A stretch of 64,000 bases of DNA from Sisyra terminalis (Eukaryota > Arthropoda > Insecta > Neuroptera > Sisyridae). The stretch spans positions 58,295,701 through 58,359,700 of the forward strand of contig OY292275.1 in NCBI GenBank assembly GCA_958496175.1, given 5' to 3'. The position numbers and the translations under genes were made by a program. Positions 32,806 through 46,728 of this stretch are shown in pieces. The notes below the pieces were generated by a model. The model was given only the letters and a program-made list of their open reading frames with translations. It was not told the origin of the DNA and searched no databases. Within the stretch, counting starts at the first letter, position 1. Every line of letters begins with the position of its first letter.

Positions 32806-34769
32806 TATAATACTTTTTAATATATTACCAGGTCTTCTTACCAAAATAGTTAATATTGAAATGTACATAGTAAATTTTCACTCAAGTTAAATTAATATAA
32901 CAAATATCTCAAATTTAGTTAGAGTAGTAGGTATATTCGTAAAAACTACGGCTCATATCCCTTGTAGAACCACCAAATCTGGAAACATTGTATTTCCTAC
33001 TTTGTTTTTAATTTTTTTTCGCGATTTTTTTGTTAATTCAACTTTTAAATGGTATAATTTTATCTTTCGTGGCTAAATTTTCATTATGGACCGATTTATT
33101 CGCGAATTAAATTAAAACAAAGTAGAGAATGCGACTTAGTCAGATCTAACGGTTTTTAAAAGACCATGAGCTAAAAAAATATAATATCAATTATATAAAA
33201 CATTAATTAAATAAAGAAAATAAATTTAATTGTCGTAGTTTAAAGGACTATTCCGGTAATAAATATTTTTTGTTGGTTGTCGCACGGTAATAGTGAGATT
33301 TCATCATCGGTAAGGAACCGAAAAATCCTTAAAACTCTTTTTCAAAAGACTTTGAACTACTAGGTTTGGTTAAATTTTATCCAAATTTCGAGATTTCCCA
33401 ATTGAAAATGGTCCTTCGACCGATTTCTATAGTTTTTAAAAACATAGTCCAACATCCTCTTATCAGTGAATCATCAACTTGTATGTAGTAATATAGACTT
33501 TGAGTTCAAATTAATTCACTTTGCGGTTAAGTTTTCCTTTTAATTGGTAAACAGATTATCAAATTATGGATAATTTTTTTATCTTAATCCTAGTTTCCTG
33601 AAATCTTGAAAATCTTTGATTGTATTTCTTCATTACCAGAAGTGTATTTCAGAAATTTTGCATTCTTAAATTTGCACCTGGCATTCATAACACAGGGCTG
33701 CTTAAGATTTTAAAAACTCCAGATTTCATCTTCTTTCTTCCGTCCATAATAAGTCTTCCCTTGCTCCTTAAGTATTTTTTAATCGCAAACTATTCAATTT
33801 CTTTTTAATATCAATCGCATTTTTCGATTTGTAGACTTTGTTAATAATTCTTCAGATATATCGCTATCTGGACCTGTGTCGTTTGAAATCAAGCTTTAAG
33901 ATAGTAATTCTTCACCGTCGGATATTAATGGAGAAGTTGTTGTAAGGACATGTTTACTGATTTATTGATCAGTATAATGCCTTATTTAAATATTTCATTA
34001 AAATGCCCAGCTATTGTTGTAATAGAAAAAATCAAAATTGATATTGTCAAATCCGTTTAAGTTCTATTCACAAAAATAAATCATTTCTATATTAATTCAC
34101 ACTTACTCTTGATTGTTTTAACTCTATTTTTGATACAAATAACACTTTTTAAATATTTAAATGATAAAATACACGGAACAATCCCAAAAACGCGCACCGA
34201 CTACAATATCTTAATACAAAAGAGAGCTTTAACAAGAATATGGGAGCTTTTCACTTTAAGATTTTACCAGACTTATGATAGCGGGTTTATGTTTTGTTAA
34301 AAAAACATATTTTGTATTTCGATATCGCCTTAATTGTTCATTATCGTATATGTAGATTTTTTTTCTCTTCCTAATGGTGCCAAAAAACTATTTTAAACAA
34401 AAAGTGTACATAGAAGTTTTACACTCCAAACCGACGTAATACTTCTCAATTATTTACATTTAACGTGGTTCTGTTGACCGGCATCAATTTTGGCAAATTG
34501 TAACGAGAAATTGGAAAACTAAGGTCAATACTTTGGTTGCCAATGATTGTGGAACAAGAAATCGCTGTGCATTAACAGTACTCACTCTTTGTACCAATTT
34601 GAACAATAATATTGACGATAAATTATTAATCACATTGTTGCAATTTATCGTTACATGTAAACCGGCTTTTTATTTCATTTATTCCAACTCGATATTTTCC
34701 AATCATTGGAAATTTGAAGATAACTTTTGGCCGAAAAATCAGTTATTTCTAAATGCTTTTTAAGCTTAT

Positions 34770-35535
34770 GGATAATTAACTCAATAAACTATATTACAGG
34801 AAGCTTGATGTTCGAAAATTGGACGAATTTGGGTTCAGAAATGTTACATTTTTTACATTTAATTTGAAGACATATTATTATATTTGATAATTAAAACATT
34901 TCATAACGGTCAATATTTATAACTGAAAAACACGCATTATTGCCTCCGAAGCGCCTTGAATACTATTTGAATTCCAATACTTGATTTATCAGTTCTCTTC
35001 TCCTTTTTTGACAGGATACTACAGAGGAAAAAAATAAAACAAATACCATTTCCACGAGTAGTTTTAATTGTTGCGATACTTGGTTAGCTGTGGTCAAGGT
35101 TTATAAATCACACAGGTCACCCCATTAGAAAAAAAATGACGTCATACGAAGAATTTTGAAATTTGAATCAGTCTGAAAATATATAAGAATTTCATCTGGA
35201 AACATTACATAGCGGATAAGGCCATCTGTGAAATTTTTAAACCTTGAGTTGTGGAAACCTGGATAAATGAAAGTTTTTCAAATATTTAGGAAAATATTAT
35301 TCCACAATTATCATTATGCTTATTTTATATTCCGTGAAGTGGCGCCTGTTTAATACGAATAGAGTGCTTTGAGCTATGCACTAACGTCTGATAACACATC
35401 ACCCACGTCAAAGCGAGAGGCTATTAGCCAATGGGATTGCAAGATTTCATGATCTTCAATTGTTTTGATTATTGAAATTTTGAAAATTTAACAAGCCACA
35501 CCCCGAATACCATTCGTGCATATACGAATACATAA
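34770..35535 (+). repeat. Dispersed repeat, copy 2
   Basis: Partner of 15402-16140, same orientation. It retains a middle (34940-35280, including 'gcctccgaagcgccttgaat') that the first copy has lost or replaced with a MITE. No coding features. Confidence 0.75.
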
Positions 35536-35849
35536 ACGCAATTGTATTGAAAGATATGTGATCTGACGTTATTCAGGATTTATCAATTACATGAATTATT
35601 AATATATATTGAAGGGTAAGATTTAAAAATACTTTAAAATTGACAGTAAAAATTGAAAATTAATGTTGATTATATGAAAAAAAAAATCATTAAAAGTAAT
35701 GCTGAATGAAATAGGTAACGAAGATAGTTATTGCAATTAAGTGTACTATTAATTTAATGAACATTGTTAACAATGCAATAATTAATTTGTAAATGAAAAT
35801 CAAAAGTTTTCCTGATTTTAATATGTTTTAAAAAAAACTTTAGGACAAA

Positions 35850-36110
35850 CCAGATGTGTAACGTGCGTTTTTACCACTCGGGATCGACGGGAAAATTGCC
35901 GCCTCTTATTTTCATTATTAGTCAAGTAAATTGGTAAAAATTCAATTACCTTTAAATTCTGTAATTATTTGCAAATGTATTCTTCGTATTTTTCTCAATG
36001 GAAAATCTTTTATGGAATTATCAATTCAAAATGCCGCCGAATTCCCATGTGCCACCCTGAACCATAATTCCCCCATGCACCCTCCACGCGGCGTTATGGG
36101 GAAAACAGTA
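35850..36110 (+). repeat. Fragment of the 845-1327 / 43857 repeat family
   Basis: Matches the left part of the hAT-like outer repeat: 'gggaaaattgccgcctctta', then 'cattattagtcaag' and 'ttcttcgtatttttctcaat'. It ends with a C-rich segment ('ccctccacgcggcgttatgg') not seen in the other copies. Non-coding. Confidence 0.55.
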
Positions 36111-37390
36111 TGAAATAAATATTCATATACCTTCAATTTATTATGGTTTCAAGGACTTGAGGAAATTTAAAATTTTAAGTAATTATCATTTTGTTTTTTA
36201 TTTTTCGCTTCGTTTTACAATTTATTACTGCTTTTATAAGAGATTTTAAATAACAATGTAATATAATGTTGATTCTGAAGATCCCTCTGGTCTTCGTGGA
36301 TCAACTATTTAAAACGTATATTCATAAGTTTCATTAGATGAACGAAAGACCTATTCACAATAATGCTTAAAACTAAAGTATTCATCCCTAAAATCCTTGA
36401 AAATTTAAAATAAGTCATTTATAAATGGTTAGTTTTAGTAAACCTACTACTTTGAAGAGTGGCGATAGTAAATTTTATCGCATTAGATAAAAAATATAAT
36501 TACCAAAAATTTAAGTGATAAATATACGTTTTTACGTATTAGAGTAAATTGCTTGATATTATTAGACTAATTACCTGTAAAGTATTTAAATTTATCTTCG
36601 CAAAAAAATAATTGATATTTTAGCAAAAGCTTGAATCATTCAAGTGATAACAAATGTCAAAGTCAAGATTTTTATATGTTTTTATCGTATGGATTTTGAA
36701 ACTTGTCGACTAATCAAACTTATTTCTTAGCCTATCTTTTAAACAATTAATTTCCAAACTATAAATTTCTAAAAGCATTTAGACTTATGGATATATAGAC
36801 ATATTTTAAGGTTCTATAGGGATAGTTCAAATAATAGGTATCATTTTGGAAATTGTTATTTTCACATTTAGATAGTGGCATTTATCTTTTAGATCAAAAT
36901 TTATCCGGAGGACAGAGAAAACATGAGTAATTCCACCTATGAATAGTGTAGGATTTATCAAGGATATACTCTTTTATCTTAATATGAAAATGCCGGCTTA
37001 TTAAGAGGTACTTATGCAGAATATAACGCATGATCATTTGAGAGGAGTAGAAAATTTAATCGCGTGGATGATCTAGAGTTTTACAAGCCTGAATTATTTT
37101 CTATTTTTGAAGAAAAAACTTCTTTAGCATTGTTGTGATTTGAAATTTGATGAAGTAAGAAAAAGAGACAAATACGAAAATCAATAGGGTTTAATTAAAC
37201 ATGAGTCCTTTATACTCTATAGTCTATACTACACCATTATGTTTTAAACTTGGTATCAAAATTATTATATCAAAACCCTAAAATTATTCTGTTCATGAAA
37301 TTTTACATTTGTCTCATTATCTTGAAGCTCAAATTTTATATTCTCGACTTATAGTCGAGAATAACATACGTAAATATATAAAATTATAAT

Positions 37391-38284
37391 ATTATATATT
37401 TTAGGGTGGTTCTTAATAGGGTTGTTTTCGAATTTCTTTGCTCCCAGAAGCTCAAATGCTTCCAAATGATAAAAAGAAATCCTTGAAAATTTGAGCTCTT
37501 AATATTAACTTTAAGATAGTCCGATTTCCAACTTAAGTTTCTTATGAAAAAAACGTGGGAAAAATTTAATATGTTCTTAAGAATTCCATAACTCAGTAAC
37601 AAATAAATCAAAAGTTACTAAGCGATTCATGTTTATTGTAAATTTAACGCTCTACAAAAAAGAGCTCTTATGATTTTTCGCTAAATCTATTGGCTTAAGA
37701 GTTATTGGCTTATCTATTGGCTTAAGAATACGGCACTAATGGTCAATGAAAATATAATGCATTGAATCTGATGATAATGAACAAGTACAAAAATGAAGGG
37801 TCAACTGCTACAGCTATATCGTGAAAATCACAAGAATAATATTGTATTTGCTTATTTTTGATCATAAATACAAATTTTGCATAGGAAATTTGATATATTT
37901 CGTAAAAATAAGTATTAACTTAATAATTATAGTTGATAATATTAATAATTATATAATAATTAAACTTTGAGCTCGAATAACTCTTACGCCAATAGATTTA
38001 GCGAAAAAACATAAGAGCTCTTTTTTGTAAAGCGTTTAATTTACAATAAACATGACATGATTAATAACTTTCGATTTATTTGTCGCTGAGTTATGGAAGA
38101 AAAAATAAAATTCCTCCCACGTTATTTCCATAAGAAACTTACGTTGGAAAGCGGACTATCTTAAAGTTAATATTAAGAGCTCAAATTTTCAGGGATTTTT
38201 TTTATCAATTTAGAAGCATTTGAACCTCTGAGAGCAAAGAAATTCGAAAACACCCCTATTAAGGACCACCCTAATATATATAAT
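37391..38284. repeat. Long palindromic foldback
   Basis: Arms of about 310 bp (37391-37705 and 37970-38284). Outer ends are 'attttagggtggttcttaat' and 'attaaggaccaccctaatat'; further inside both arms carry 'tttctttgctc' or its complement, 'cttaatattaactttaag', 'gcgttta' with 'ctctacaaaaaaga', and 'aatagatttagcgaaaaa'. The spacer is about 260 bp of AT-rich sequence. The module order is the same as in the foldback at 7706-8730. Non-coding. Confidence 0.9.
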
Positions 38285-39544
38285 ACATATATAATACAGT
38301 TTTATACTTTTTAAAAACTTAAACAATTTTTATCAAATGATAACTATAATAATAATATTCCAAATTAATTACAGAATAAATTATACTTTCTCAGACATTG
38401 AACTTTTAATCAAAAAACCATTTGAGATATAATAGATTGCTAGTAATTTTTAGTTGAGGTTATTAAAATTGAATTTTCTCGATAAATAATCATCAATGAT
38501 AAATATAATTGTTTTTTTTTTTTGCTTTCCTTTGGAAAAATTCTATAAACCTCATAGTTTATAGTGATCTCGAGGACCTACTAGGGATTAATACTTTAAT
38601 ATATTTTTAAGCTGTACAAATTGTTTATAACATTTTAAAAAGTAAATAATTTGATTTTAGGTATATTATTTATTTTCCACTTAGTGCAAATATTAACATA
38701 CGACTTATTATAATATGTTACTTTTTATGTTCAAATATCTTTTGCGGTGGCTGTCATCATAACTGGAGTTCAAATTTTTCCTTTCTTCCATTCCTCAATT
38801 ACCTAGTGGTAAATCAATCGATAGCTATTTCTGCACTTGTAAATAAGTTTTAGAACAATATTATTCAGCTGCATCTGTGGTGGGAGGAAAAGATGCAAAA
38901 TTATCAGTCATAAATTTTATTATTTTTTTAAAAAAGTACTTTGTCTAAATTTGCTGAAACACTTATTTTTAATCCCTTTGGTATTAGTTTTTAGGATGGA
39001 AAATATACCGTTTTTGGAAATGCATTCTTTTGATTTAATTTTGCTTTAAATACTTTCGCTGCTTTTTTAGCCACCAAATTTCCTTTTTTTGGCGAATAAA
39101 TTGAAAATGAATTCTTTCTTTTGAAAAGTAAATAAGAGCCCTTATCTGCTGCGGCATCAAAATATAAACATTAACAAATTGCCGTTTACAACATGCAAGT
39201 ATGCGGCCAACTGTATGCAGAGTATATAACATTGTACAATATACAGTTAACGTTCTTTTGGCACCCGCTACTCGGGAAACTTAAATTTTTTTTCGAAAAT
39301 GCATCCCTTTCCAAACAAATATCTTTCTACCTGTATAAGCTACTGCAAATAAGAATTGTGATAAAGTATAGTGCAAAGTCTTCTTTTCGTTTTATCTAAG
39401 GTCTAAAATATTACAACCAAAGAAAAGTAATGAGAAATTAAAAATAAAATGCAAAGCTAAGACATTTTCCGAATTTTCTCAGAAATTTACCATTGGCTTC
39501 TGATTTTTGATAGTAGTATGATTGAATATTGTAGATTGATAGTT

Positions 39545-41200
39545 TCAGAGCTGGACTGGAATCACATTCAGTCCCGGGAAATTTCAGTGACGTAGGCCCA
39601 CAATATAAAATTTAAGAAAAACATTTCCCAAAAGGACATTATTAATTTAAAAACATATTTAATAAAATAATAAAATAGAGCTTTTAATGATTGCAACAAA
39701 AATCAAAATTAAATAATTAAAAATAGTTACATTGATATTATTTATTAAACAAGTATTTTAATAATGTACTTTTTTCTTTCATTATATCAGTTACTCTATA
39801 ATTGTCAACGTTATTTAGAATATCTTTTTCATACACCATGAATATAAATGCATCCAAATGTTTTGACTTAAACAATTTCTAAGTCGATTTATTATATATT
39901 TCAACTTTGAAAATTATTTCTCATGATACTTGTGTTGATGATAAAGTATGTAATAACAAATTTGTACACTAAAAATAAATTTTAATATGCTAATGCATCT
40001 AAATGATTTTTTGCAAAGCTTGATAACGATATATAATACAATTTCTGCATGATTGGTATGATATTCCTGTATTAATCTTTTCATCATCTTCTTCATCACA
40101 AAACAGTCCACTTCTACTAAAGTAGCATTTAAAATTTTCCACTTTTTTTGAAAATGTATTACTTTGGGTTTCAAAATTTCCTTCGTTATATTTTTATTTA
40201 GTTTTTGATCTATTTAATAAGTTAAATGTTCTAAAATATGACTAGGTATATTAATATTTGAAATTTGTGGGAAATTATTTGCATTTAAATAGAGTAAATC
40301 ACTATAAGGAGGATCATTTTCCTATAATAGTCTATTCATGTTACTGGTAACTGCATCCATTATAACAATATACTCACTTATACGAAATCTATCGTTAGAA
40401 TTTGATCCGTTTTATTTTTTATTTGTTAAACATTACATTTCTTCAATTTTGAAAAAATCAAAATTGCCAATGCATTAAATTTTGATAATACAAAATTCAC
40501 TGCTATTTAATGTACAGTATTATAATCTCTTTGTATTTAAAAATAAATTTCAGTCGCATTTTTTACCATACTAAAGCAATTGCATTATCCATAGCTGATG
40601 TTTGTTATTATGATGACAAAGTTGTTGTTTCTTCGGAAATTCGTAAAAAATATTTGAGTTGTTAAAATAATATCAAAGTTTAGAAAAGCGGCCAAAATAG
40701 CGTTTTCTCGATGTCTTATTTCTTTGTTAAACTTTCCGGATATATAGATTTCATAGAAAGTCTGCAGAACATCGACGAAAAATATAACTCCTGATGTACT
40801 ATTAAAAGTACCAAACATTTTTCTTAATGTCTTATCCTTAGCCCACCAACGTGTTTCTCCAATAGTAGAAATAAATTAAAATTTACTAAATTCTCGCCAT
40901 ACCTTAAGTAGTTTATAAGAATATTTTAAAAAACCGTATATGTATCTAAAATACCAAATAGTGAGATGGCTTCTTTGGTCATTTATGTGATATCCATAAT
41001 AGCTAAATTTAATAAATGTGCATAACTCCAAGTATGAACTTGATTTGGTGACTTAACTATGCATTAAAACCTTTATAAGTACCTTGCATATTCGCTGCAC
41101 CATCAGTACAATTACCAATACATTGACTAATATAAATTTTCTTATTTTTAAAATTTCGCATATTAGGTTACATATATTTTCTCTTGTTGTTGAATTACAA
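39545..41200 (-). pseudogene. Decayed hAT (ZMYM1-like) transposase
   Basis: Minus-strand readings recover family landmarks in order: near 41110-41060 'CTDGAANMQGTYKGF' (the TDGAANM block of the hAT catalytic core), near 40850-40790 'TRWWAKDKTLRKMFG' (the TRWW block), then 'NAILAAFLNFDIILTT' at about 40700, and a C-terminal piece at 40174-39914. Stops and frameshifts separate them. The left edge at 39545, 'gctggactggaatcacattc' with 'agtcccggg', resembles a hAT terminal repeat. The right terminus was not located. Confidence 0.72.
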
Positions 41201-43564
41201 TTAACAAAGAGAAATAGACAAAGTACAATTAACTAGTTAAATTGAAATAAATAGAAGTAACAATAGTAAAAATTTAATATCATTTCATTAGAAAAAATAT
41301 AAAACTTGACTAAATTTGACCACGCGGATATTGAACCGGTAGACCTATATAGGATATTGCACCGGGGTATTCCCGGTATCCCGATACAGTACTGAATTGT
41401 TTGATGAAATGTTTACATCATATCTGCGGAAAATTTCAAGTTCATATTTTTTTTATCATTTTTGCCAAAGGCAAAAATGAAGCTAAATTCGAGGGGATTT
41501 ACGATGCTGGTTGGCATTTCTGTTTATTAATGTAATTTCATTTTCCAATCATAGTATATCGTAGTACCAAAAATTACCTAAAATTGAGTTTTTCACGTTG
41601 GTTGATCATATTTAAATGCGTGGTTTTCCCTGCGTGCGTTACTGATGAAAAACGGGAAAATTATTAAAAAATTGCATTTATCACCCATTATTTGTAAGTT
41701 CCAAAAATAATCAAGCGTTATAAATTGAATGAAATTGTAGTATAAGTTATCACTTTCAAATATTCAATTTGATTTTTCGGAAAAACCTACACATTTGTCA
41801 AGAAATCAAAATTTTCGCTATACGTAGGGTACGAAGAGTTCGCGATCTGATCTCGTGCTGAATAACACTCGTGTTTTCAACATCAAATTCCCGCCAAAAT
41901 ATGGCATTTATGGAAAATTATTAAAGAACAGTTTTTGTAGGAAATTTCCTCAGCTTTAATTTTTATAATAACTATTTTAATATCTACCACGATCACAAAG
42001 TTATAATGAAAAAAGGAGTACTTAGCGGCGTCACTTGGTGACGGATTTTTTGGTTGATATCATGTTTGGGACCAAATCTATCAATGAATAAAATAATTGA
42101 CTTCTACGCAGGTACTTATTCGTGAGTAAATATGATTAAACGATTGTATTTTAAAATTTTGTCGTTTTTGTCCAAATACATTCGGCTGTTTTGGACAAAA
42201 TTCCTTATTCCCGAAAATTCAAAAAACCTGTTGTCAAATGTAAACATTATAATGATTATTAGCATAAAAAACCTAATTGTCATTTTCTTTTGAAGTTTTT
42301 TTTTATTGCAACACGCGTACTTGTCATCCACCCCCACTCTCCATCGAAGAAAAATTTACGGTAGATGAAAAGTTTACCAACAACATAAACATGCAATTTA
42401 ATGATTCCTTTTCTTCGAAAGAATTAAAAAAAATTTGTAGAAAAACTTACACTTGCGATGGATTCGTTTTGCTAAGAACACTCGTTTCATTGTCTGCTTT
42501 TGGTTTTCCCATTCTTTAAAAACAATTGGACACAAACTCAATTACAAATCAATTCGTTGCCGATCCAATTTCTCCAATATCCAACTTCTAAATTGTACTG
42601 TCATTGGAAAGATGCGATCCCTGCCAACAATAATTATCACATATAGGTTCAGTTCGATTATATTTATCTAATCGTTTTTTATGTTCAAACTCAAGAAATT
42701 CAACTCCTCTGATATGATAAAAAGCAAATCCGTAAGTCTATTACAAATCCATATCTCTACTTATTTTCCATGATTGTTATTTATAAACTAAGCAACAATG
42801 TTGACTAAGCAACATTGCGATTCCAAACTATGAGCTATTTTTATCTATCGGGTAAATACATACCAAATCAAGTCTAAGTACATAAAAAATGTAATTAAGT
42901 ATACATAAAAGTTTTAGTTTTCACTGATGATATTACAATATTTTTTTAATCTTATCATTTACTAAATTTTTGAACTTTAGAATTGAATTGAATTTCATTT
43001 GCGTAAACATTAATAGTCACTTTCGTAACTTTTTCCTTGAAGAAAAACTCCATTTTATTCTTTTCATTTTCCTTAAGCGAACACTTCACTAAACAAAACC
43101 AATCTTTTGATTGAAACTAAATTTTGAATAATTTTCTAATGTATGTTAATAACATTGGTCATATTCATTATTTAAATGAACCAAAAAATAAAAACTTTAT
43201 ATTGTTTCATAGTGGGACACGGGAAAAGAGCAGTTTAATTTTTTTTGAATTTTTTTTTTTTGGGATATTTGGCTAAAAAAATCGTCAATGGTTTCAAGTG
43301 GTAGTGTTTTGGATTACTTTTTTTTTGGCAAGAATTATATAAAAACGATTATACAAGTGAATGGAGTCGAAAGATTTACGATTTTTTTTAGTTTGTGAAT
43401 TCTCACGAGGTCAAGTACATGGACACTGCCATGACTTGCTAGTTGGTCAGATTATTTTTTTTTGTTTTTAATGTGGTCAAGTTTATGATTTTTACTCAAA
43501 ATTTTCTAGTTTTTCAGGAATGTTTTTATTCATTTATGAAGTGAATTTCGTTATTATATATTAA

Positions 43565-43850
43565 TTACTAGCTGATACCTGCGAATTCGTCTGCGTCAAG
43601 TATATGATGGTAGTAATTCCCTTTTAAGATTTGTATATCGAAATTTACATATACATCCCTACAAAAACAAATTCGTTTAAATCTTAGTTTTACAATCGAA
43701 ATCTGGCAAATGATTTTTGGCCTTATAAGTGTTTAAATAACATCATTTTCAAATTACTTACATATTAAAATGCTAATAACTTTATAGGCAGATATTTTAA
43801 TCAGAAATTCGAACCAGAAAACTAATTGCAACTCCAAAAGCACAGCTTTT
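43565..43850 (+). repeat. Dispersed repeat, CTAGCTGATACCTGCG head
   Basis: Starts 'ctagctgatacctgcgaatt' with 'cgtctgcgt' and continues as AT-rich sequence. Same head type as 10629-10950. The end is not sharp because the next repeat (43857 on) follows directly. Confidence 0.45.
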
Positions 43851-43856
43851 TCTTTA

Positions 43857-44466
43857 ATAGCGTAGCGCTAGTTTACGCCGCCCGGGCCGACCGGAAATAG
43901 ATACCTTTAAATTTTGCTTCCTCTATTTTCAACATCAAACAAGAAAATTAGTATAAAATCAAACACCTTTAAATTCTTTTATTAATTAAAAATGTACTTT
44001 TCCTTTTTATCGTAAAGCAAAATATTTTATGCAACAATCAATATCAATATATATTAGAAAACTAGCGTAGTCCCTGGCGAAAATTCGTCCAGCTGGTCCT
44101 GAGAAATTTAGAATATCCCAAATGTCACATTAATCACCAAACGATGTAAGGATTAAGAAGAAGACATTTCGTCGTTCACTATATACTAGACCAGCGATTC
44201 CTAATCTTTTTCAGCCGCGAACTCCCAAGGAAATCAAGCATAACGCCAAGGACTCCTGAGTGAAAAAAGGTGCAATTTTCGGACAATATTATATTTTAGT
44301 ATTCCTTCATTAAATTAAAAAACAAAAAACAAACTTTTTCATATGGAACCGCGGACTCCCAAACATAGGCTTGCGGACCCCAAGAGGTCCGCGGAGCACA
44401 GGTTAGGAAACAATGTACTATACAACTTTCGTTATCCCGGTTCTAATATTATCATACATTTAAGAC
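43857..44466 (+). repeat. Outer dispersed repeat, partner of 845-1196
   Basis: Starts with 'cgtagcgctagtttacgccg', shares 'caacaatcaatatcaatata' and 'attaatcaccaaacgatg' with the copy near 1 kb, and ends in TTTAAGAC, where the hAT element 44467-46144 is inserted. A separate MITE (44192-44411) is nested here and is absent from the 1-kb copy, so it is younger. Confidence 0.75.
44192..44411. mobile_element. Nested MITE with hAT-like ends
   Basis: About 220 bp interrupting the outer repeat. Left end: 'agcgattcctaatctttttc' then 'agccgcgaactccc'. Right end: 'gcggaccccaagaggtccgc' then 'ggagcacaggttaggaaac'. The imperfect inverted ends and the absence of this block in the 1-kb copy mark it as an insertion. 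Non-coding. Confidence 0.7.
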
Positions 44467-44808
44467 CAGTGGCGTAACGTCGGTCTACGCCGTCCGGGAC
44501 CGATCGAAAATTTGCCACCCCCTATTTTCATCATTAGTCAAGAAAAATAATGAAAAGTCTATTACCGTTATATTCTTTTAACTAATTAGACATGTATTCT
44601 TCGTGTTTTTCTTTAAACGAAATCGATCTTAGATAATTTTTAACAAACTTTAGTATATAGAAGCTTCTCTCACAACTAGCATTACTAATTGGCCGATCCA
44701 AAGGAGTCGGTCGCCCGTGTACAAAGACTTAATGGGCCGCCCATTTGGATATTTTTTCAGGAAAATTGTAACTTATTTTAATTTTTTAACGAATTTTTAA
44801 TTTTAATC

Positions 44809-45110
44809 GACAATCACCAGCTGTAATTGGCTGTTGGTGAGAACGCCCATTCTATGTTTTCTTCAAAGTTGTTCAATTGATTTTCGATCACCCAGCTGTG
44901 ATCGGCTGTTAATAGAAACGCCCATTTTATGATTTCTTCAAGGTTGTTCTATTGATTTTCGATCACAGAACTGTGATTGACTGATAGTGGGAACGCCCTC
45001 ATTATGTTAACTGCATTGTTCTTCCACTGATTATCGATCATCCAGCTGTGATCGGTTGTTGGTAGGAACGCCTTTTCTATGGTTTCTGCTTGGTATACGT
45101 GATGCACGAC
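44809..45110 (+). repeat. Tandem array of about four 75-bp units inside a hAT element
   Basis: Unit starts are at 44809, 44886, 44961 and 45036. Each begins 'gatcaccagctgtgat'-like (GATCAYCCAGCTGTGATCGG), continues 'ctgttggt..gaacgccc', and ends 'gttcttctattgattttc'. The core CAGCTGTGATCGG is itself part of a short palindrome. A diverged fifth unit lies near 45299-45390. Unit sequence drifts by 10-25 percent. Confidence 0.8.
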
Positions 45111-45712
45111 TGATGGTGGACTCTTGCGGCCAACTTCTATATTAACAACTCAATAAATCATTTATCGAAGAGCTTGTATTCTCTAAATTTTCAGACTCCC
45201 TTTAGCCCCCTTCAGCAGCCATACTATTACAATGGGATTTAAAAGTTCAATAAATTTCCCCAGCATACAATGGCTCACTACACAATTCTCCCACTTATTC
45301 TGGATCATACAGTTGTAATTGGTTTTTGATGAGGACAGCCTCCTTAGGTTTCTTTAAGGTTCTTCCACAGATTTTCGATCATCCAACTTACGATTACTTT
45401 AGCCATCAAAATTTGAAGTATAATCAAGGCCGATTCGAAGGTATCATCTACTCATGTGCAAAGACCTAATGTTTCACCCCTCTAGAGATTTTTTCGGCAA
45501 AATTGGAACTTATTTTAACTTTTAAACGAATTATTAACTTTATATGTATAACCAATCGGCATTTTCCACAGTGCAATTCATTTTTCATAATTCTTTTTTA
45601 TTGGACAAGGTAAACATTGAAATTGGTCCCATTTATAATTAAAAACTCAAATCAAAGAGTTTGATTGATGATTTTCAAGATTTTAGATTAAATTTGGAAT
45701 GATTTTCATATC

Positions 45713-45940
45713 TCAAGCGTACAAATACGTCGAAATTAATTGCACAGAAATGTTAAGGTCAGGACTTCCCAACAGCAGTTTGCAACTATTTTTCCATGCC
45801 AGTCCACTGCCGACTTGGCTTATTTTCTCTTTATGTAAAATATCTGAGGTGCTATCAAAAGTAATGGAATAATCCTTGGCCTTTTGGACACGAAATATAA
45901 TTTCTTGGCAATCCTTATTTCCAAAAATTTCCATGAATTA
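45713..45940 (-). pseudogene. hAT transposase fragment (DUF4371-type)
   Basis: A 73-residue open frame containing 'KAKDYSITFDSTSDILHKE' and 'KISQV', which fits the DUF4371 domain found in ZMYM1-like hAT transposases. The reading loses similarity after 'KISQVGSGLAWK', so only part of the domain remains. Confidence 0.7.
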
Positions 45941-46608
45941 GATTGTACCATTGCCAGCAAATTTTCGCGTTTTTTTTTAGTTTGATATTTCATAATAGAA
46001 TATTGATTTTCTTTAAGTCCGTTACTCGTATTGTTTAGGAAAAAATTCAGATTTTCTAATTTTCTTTAAAAAAAAACTTCTGTTTTTGCCGCCCCCTTTT
46101 CTTGTGCCGCTCGGGGATATGACTACTACCAAACTACACTACTGTTTAAGACCTAGGTACAATAAAAAATTTCAGCAAACTATAAACCTATTAATTTGAG
46201 TTCTTTTGAATGTTGTGAAAATCTTCAAATTATAAATAACAAAAAATCAGTCAATAAAAGGTCAAGGTTTTATGACATTTGTAGTAGAGAGGCAAATATA
46301 GATAATATATTATTTAGTGGTTAAATTCAATTAGTAAAATTATCAGCAGAAATATTTCTATTTGGATAAAAATATTTGAAAAAAAAATCATCTTGGAAAA
46401 GAGACTCATAGTTATAGACTTATAGTAAAGAATATTGTAACCGAAATTTTTGTACAATATCAACAATTTTTTATCCTTAAGAACCAAGTATAAAAATCTC
46501 AATTTTATTACCAACATTGTTGGTATTCTTATCCATGCATTAATTAGGCATTAATGATTCTTATTTTCTGGATACTTTTAAATATTTGATGTTTTTATTA
46601 ATTTTTTT

Positions 46609-46646
46609 GTACTACGTTTCGCCACTTTCGCAGCTTCTTCAGGTAC
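46609..46646 (-). ncRNA. Hammerhead-ribozyme-like motif, left arm of foldback B
   Basis: Mirror copy of 46729-46766 on the minus strand, with the same core, stem II and GTAC/GTAC stem I. The 38 bases are identical between arms, while the surrounding arms carry scattered mismatches. Confidence 0.42.
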
Positions 46647-46728
46647 TCAATCATAAACATTAAATTTATTGAATTATTATAAGAAAGACTATTTTACATG
46701 GATTTAAAAATTTGATGTTTATAATTGA

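Larger units (their letters stand above)
44467..46144 (-). mobile_element. hAT element with a perfect 8-bp target duplication
   Basis: Bounded by CAGTGGCGTAACG on the left and CTACACTACTG on the right. It is flanked by TTTAAGAC on both sides (44459-44466 and 46145-46152), a perfect 8-bp target-site duplication. GC-rich subterminal words ('gccaccccctattttc' and 'gccgcccccttttc') repeat at both ends in inverted or direct form. Internally it holds a tandem array (44809-45110) and a transposase fragment (45713-45940). It is non-autonomous. Confidence 0.9.

Noticed and set aside
32705..32890. 61-codon frame with Pro and Ser (ISHTAPVPHSAPSS)
   Set aside because: It is translation of the GC-rich terminal inverted repeat of the element 31892-32805.
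45713..45934. Host gene at 45.7 kb
   Set aside because: The 73-residue frame fits the DUF4371 part of hAT transposases and lies inside a hAT element with target duplication.
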